Below, in pieces: positions 61,725-64,000 of a stretch of DNA of 64,000 nt (position 1 is its first letter; each line of letters begins with the position of its first letter). Source of the DNA: Diadophis punctatus similis (taxonomy: Eukaryota; Chordata; Lepidosauria; Squamata; Dipsadidae). Location of the stretch: positions 155,347,466 through 155,411,465 of the forward strand of contig JALIGW010000001.1 of assembly GCA_023053685.1 (NCBI GenBank), read 5' to 3'. Position numbers and translations under genes: made by a program. Below the pieces are notes generated by a model. The model ran no database searches and was not told the DNA's origin. It saw only the letters and a list, made by a program, of their open reading frames with translations.

Positions 61725-64000
61725 GTAAGCAGCCTAACCCTTTCCTTCTTCACAGCAGGAGAATGTATTGCCTAATATGAGCCCCCCAGACAGAACTTGG
61801 AATAAAACAATGGAATGATTCTGAAATATAATTTAGTTATTTTTGGCAAATTGTAAGCGCTTTTAAAGCCCCCCTGTATTGCCTTGGAAAATTTTAAACC
61901 AAGAGAGTTGGTGTGGATAAGTTAGATGGATTTCTTCATCAAATTTCAATTGGCACACTGCAGTTGGTATTGAGAGTTCCCTTCCCCTCCCCTTCCTTCC
62001 CTGTCCAACATGGAGCTACTAGATTAATACTGGAGATGGGTTCCTGAAAAAGAGAGATAAAGGGAGAGGACCAAGGTGAAGAAATTGTATGCAATATAGG
62101 AAACATACCTTTGAACTGACAGGATGAACACTATTCATAATGCAGTAATAGTCTGCTGAGGAGAATTACCATCTTTGAGCCAACGTGGGCCATTACTTCA
62201 CTGGTCCAATATTCATTTGGCTAATACAGAGCTGCATAAAATTTCAAGTGATCTGGCCATTTGAAAACCATGGCAGCTAGTCTGCCTGTTGGCTAACTTG
62301 TACTGCACTGGATAAAAGATAGATTGATCTCCATATAAAATTTATCAATTCAATCTAAATACTGGCTAACGTAGAGGTGTGCTGGCCTGTAAGTAGATCT
62401 CCCTGCTCAAAAACCCTATTGGTCAGGGACAAACAACGGTGTGATTTGAGGGCAGATGACAGACGCAGGTAGCTCTTTGCTTTTGCGGACTCAGATTATT
62501 TTTCCATAGCCTTCTTCTGCCTGCAACATTTTTAACTGACCCAATTGCAGTTACATTAACTGTAACTCTCTTACACCAGTCCTGGTGATAACTGACTCCG
62601 CTGAGTGAATATGCCACTTTTTGAACTAGCTTTTTAAGAGAGTTACGTTTCTCACTTGCACATAAATGATTTCTGTATCTAAATATCACTAGATATCCAT
62701 ATGAGAACAAGGGTCACAAATTTCCTTGAAAGCACAATTTTTGTCCTTATAATAAATCAGTGTGTCCTGTTCCATGGAGAATTTTGATGTCCACTGTAAA
62801 TACAGGCTCAGGCTATGAAGCAAGACCCTTATCAGCAATTGGACAAGACTAGATATAGTCATTCAGGACCATGGCCAGTTCCACATATCTGCTTTAAGCT
62901 AGCAACTATGTAATTACAGATTGCATTGATTCCATTTGTTTGTGTTTATTTATCAAATACATAGGACTGCCAATATACCAGAAGGAATTCTAGATGGTGA
63001 ACAAGAATAAAGACATGATTTTACATCTAGGCCAGGAAAGTCTTTTGAAAGCTTTGTCTTTCGAAGGCTATAGATAACTTTTTCTTTTAGTGCCCATCTG
63101 GAGTCTGGTTTTTATAACAGTTTCTTCTTAGTAGATGTATGAGGAGGTAAACAATAAGAACAGTAAGGAAAATATTAAGGAATGTTCCTCAACCTTTCCT
63201 GCTAATTCAAAGAGGCTAAATAGTAGTCTTTGAAGTCACAATGCAGCAGCAACATTCCTGTGTGTCACAATGGATTAAGATAAAAAGCCAATTCAGAAGA
63301 GCAAGATCAGGTCTTCGTGTATCTTAGAGCATCTGTGGCTGGTGGGCTTTTGGTCCTGGGTCATGGCATTTAAAACAGTTCTTCTCTATTTTTACTTTGT
63401 CCTTGATTTTACTACTCTCTAGAGTTTTGCATATCAGGTCTGGCTTTCATGATTATTTTAATGCAAACTGTTATGCTGCTTCTTTTTTATGTATTAATTT
63501 GATATTTAATGAATGAGTTGGTTGGAAAGTATCCTGTGGAGTTATAACAAATGCTTATTTAATTTGAAATTTAATTTGTTCTGAGTGAGAGATCAACTGA
63601 ATTGCCACGTTTTAAGACATGGCTATCTGGATAGCAAATGCGTTTTTCTGTCTGATGAGACATAAAATTCTCAGCAGCATAATCCTACTTTATGACAAAA
63701 CAAGAATGGATATTGCATTTTCTTTCTCAAAAAGAAAAGTATCTGGGTTCCAAGCTAGCTTTAAAGAGTGTTTTTTTTTAATTATAGTCTCATTCTCCTC
63801 ATCCACCAGATGTTCCAGAGCAAGAAGCACTCCACATGCTCAGAACTGAGACCTTGCCATTTCCCCATACTTCAAACGATCAATTGTTGAGTTGTACCAT
63901 TCAAACATTTGCATTTGAAATAGCCCCCCACTACAGCAGTGGCATCCATCAAACAATGAAATCTATTAAGTCTCTTGCATTGTGACTTAAATGAGATCCG
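61725..64000 (+). other. PCSK2: PCSK2 intron 3, 5' part; runs off the window
   Basis: Starts with donor gtaagc directly after exon 3. The remaining 2.3 kb are AT-rich with no recognisable repeat family, no exon 4 and only short ORFs. I see nothing further that I can name in it. Confidence 0.85.

Noticed and set aside
61725..64000. Search for PCSK2 exon 4
   Set aside because: No segment encodes the expected start of the next PC2 catalytic-domain exon, so exon 4 lies beyond the window.

Overview
The window is nuclear DNA of a squamate reptile, most probably a snake. The evidence is a vertebrate exon-intron gene with 25-30 kb introns, BovB (RTE), CR1, L2 and L1 LINE fragments, squamate-type tRNA-derived SINEs, many short hAT elements with 8-bp target duplications, and long microsatellites, several of them growing from LINE 3' tails. 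Nothing prokaryotic, plasmid or phage-like was seen.

The only host gene I can support is the 5' part of PCSK2 (proprotein convertase 2, neuroendocrine convertase 2) on the + strand. Three coding exons are visible: exon 1 at 6750-6932 (signal peptide and start of the propeptide), exon 2 at 31648-31752 (rest of the propeptide core with a tetrabasic internal site) and exon 3 at 61611-61724 (RRKR autoactivation site and the start of the catalytic domain). All junctions are phase 0 with GT-AG introns. Together they encode 134 residues. The gene continues past the right edge, inside intron 3. A CpG-rich segment at about 6040-6749 is the likely promoter and 5'UTR.

Region by region: 1-6040 is 5' flank with an RTE-type LINE remnant, a hAT MITE, an old CR1 and a GA-rich microsatellite. 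Intron 1 (6933-31647) begins with a roughly 150-bp TTCC/CT tract starting 26 bp after the donor. It also holds an AT/CA/CATA microsatellite cluster with two inverted SINEs, several hAT MITEs, two solo LTRs with target duplications, CR1 and L1 pieces, and a 2.56-kb hAT composite in which one hAT element sits inside another. The inner element carries a CpG-rich, promoter-like module. Intron 2 (31753-61610) carries a four-level nest at 44.2-47.2 kb (decayed LINE, then LTR, then L2, then hAT MITE), a hAT-in-hAT at 49.2 kb, palindromic MITEs, an inverted repeat pair at 50 kb, a TA-flanked MITE with internal 290-bp tandem repeats, and a BovB LINE end about 205 bp upstream of exon 3.

The main interest is therefore one conserved neuroendocrine protease gene whose introns record ordered transposition events that can be read from exact target-site duplications. 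I did not find a convincing new protein-coding system. The most unusual candidates are the promoter-carrying inner hAT element, the four-level nest, and MITE copies that place consensus 5' splice sites in sense orientation within PCSK2 introns.
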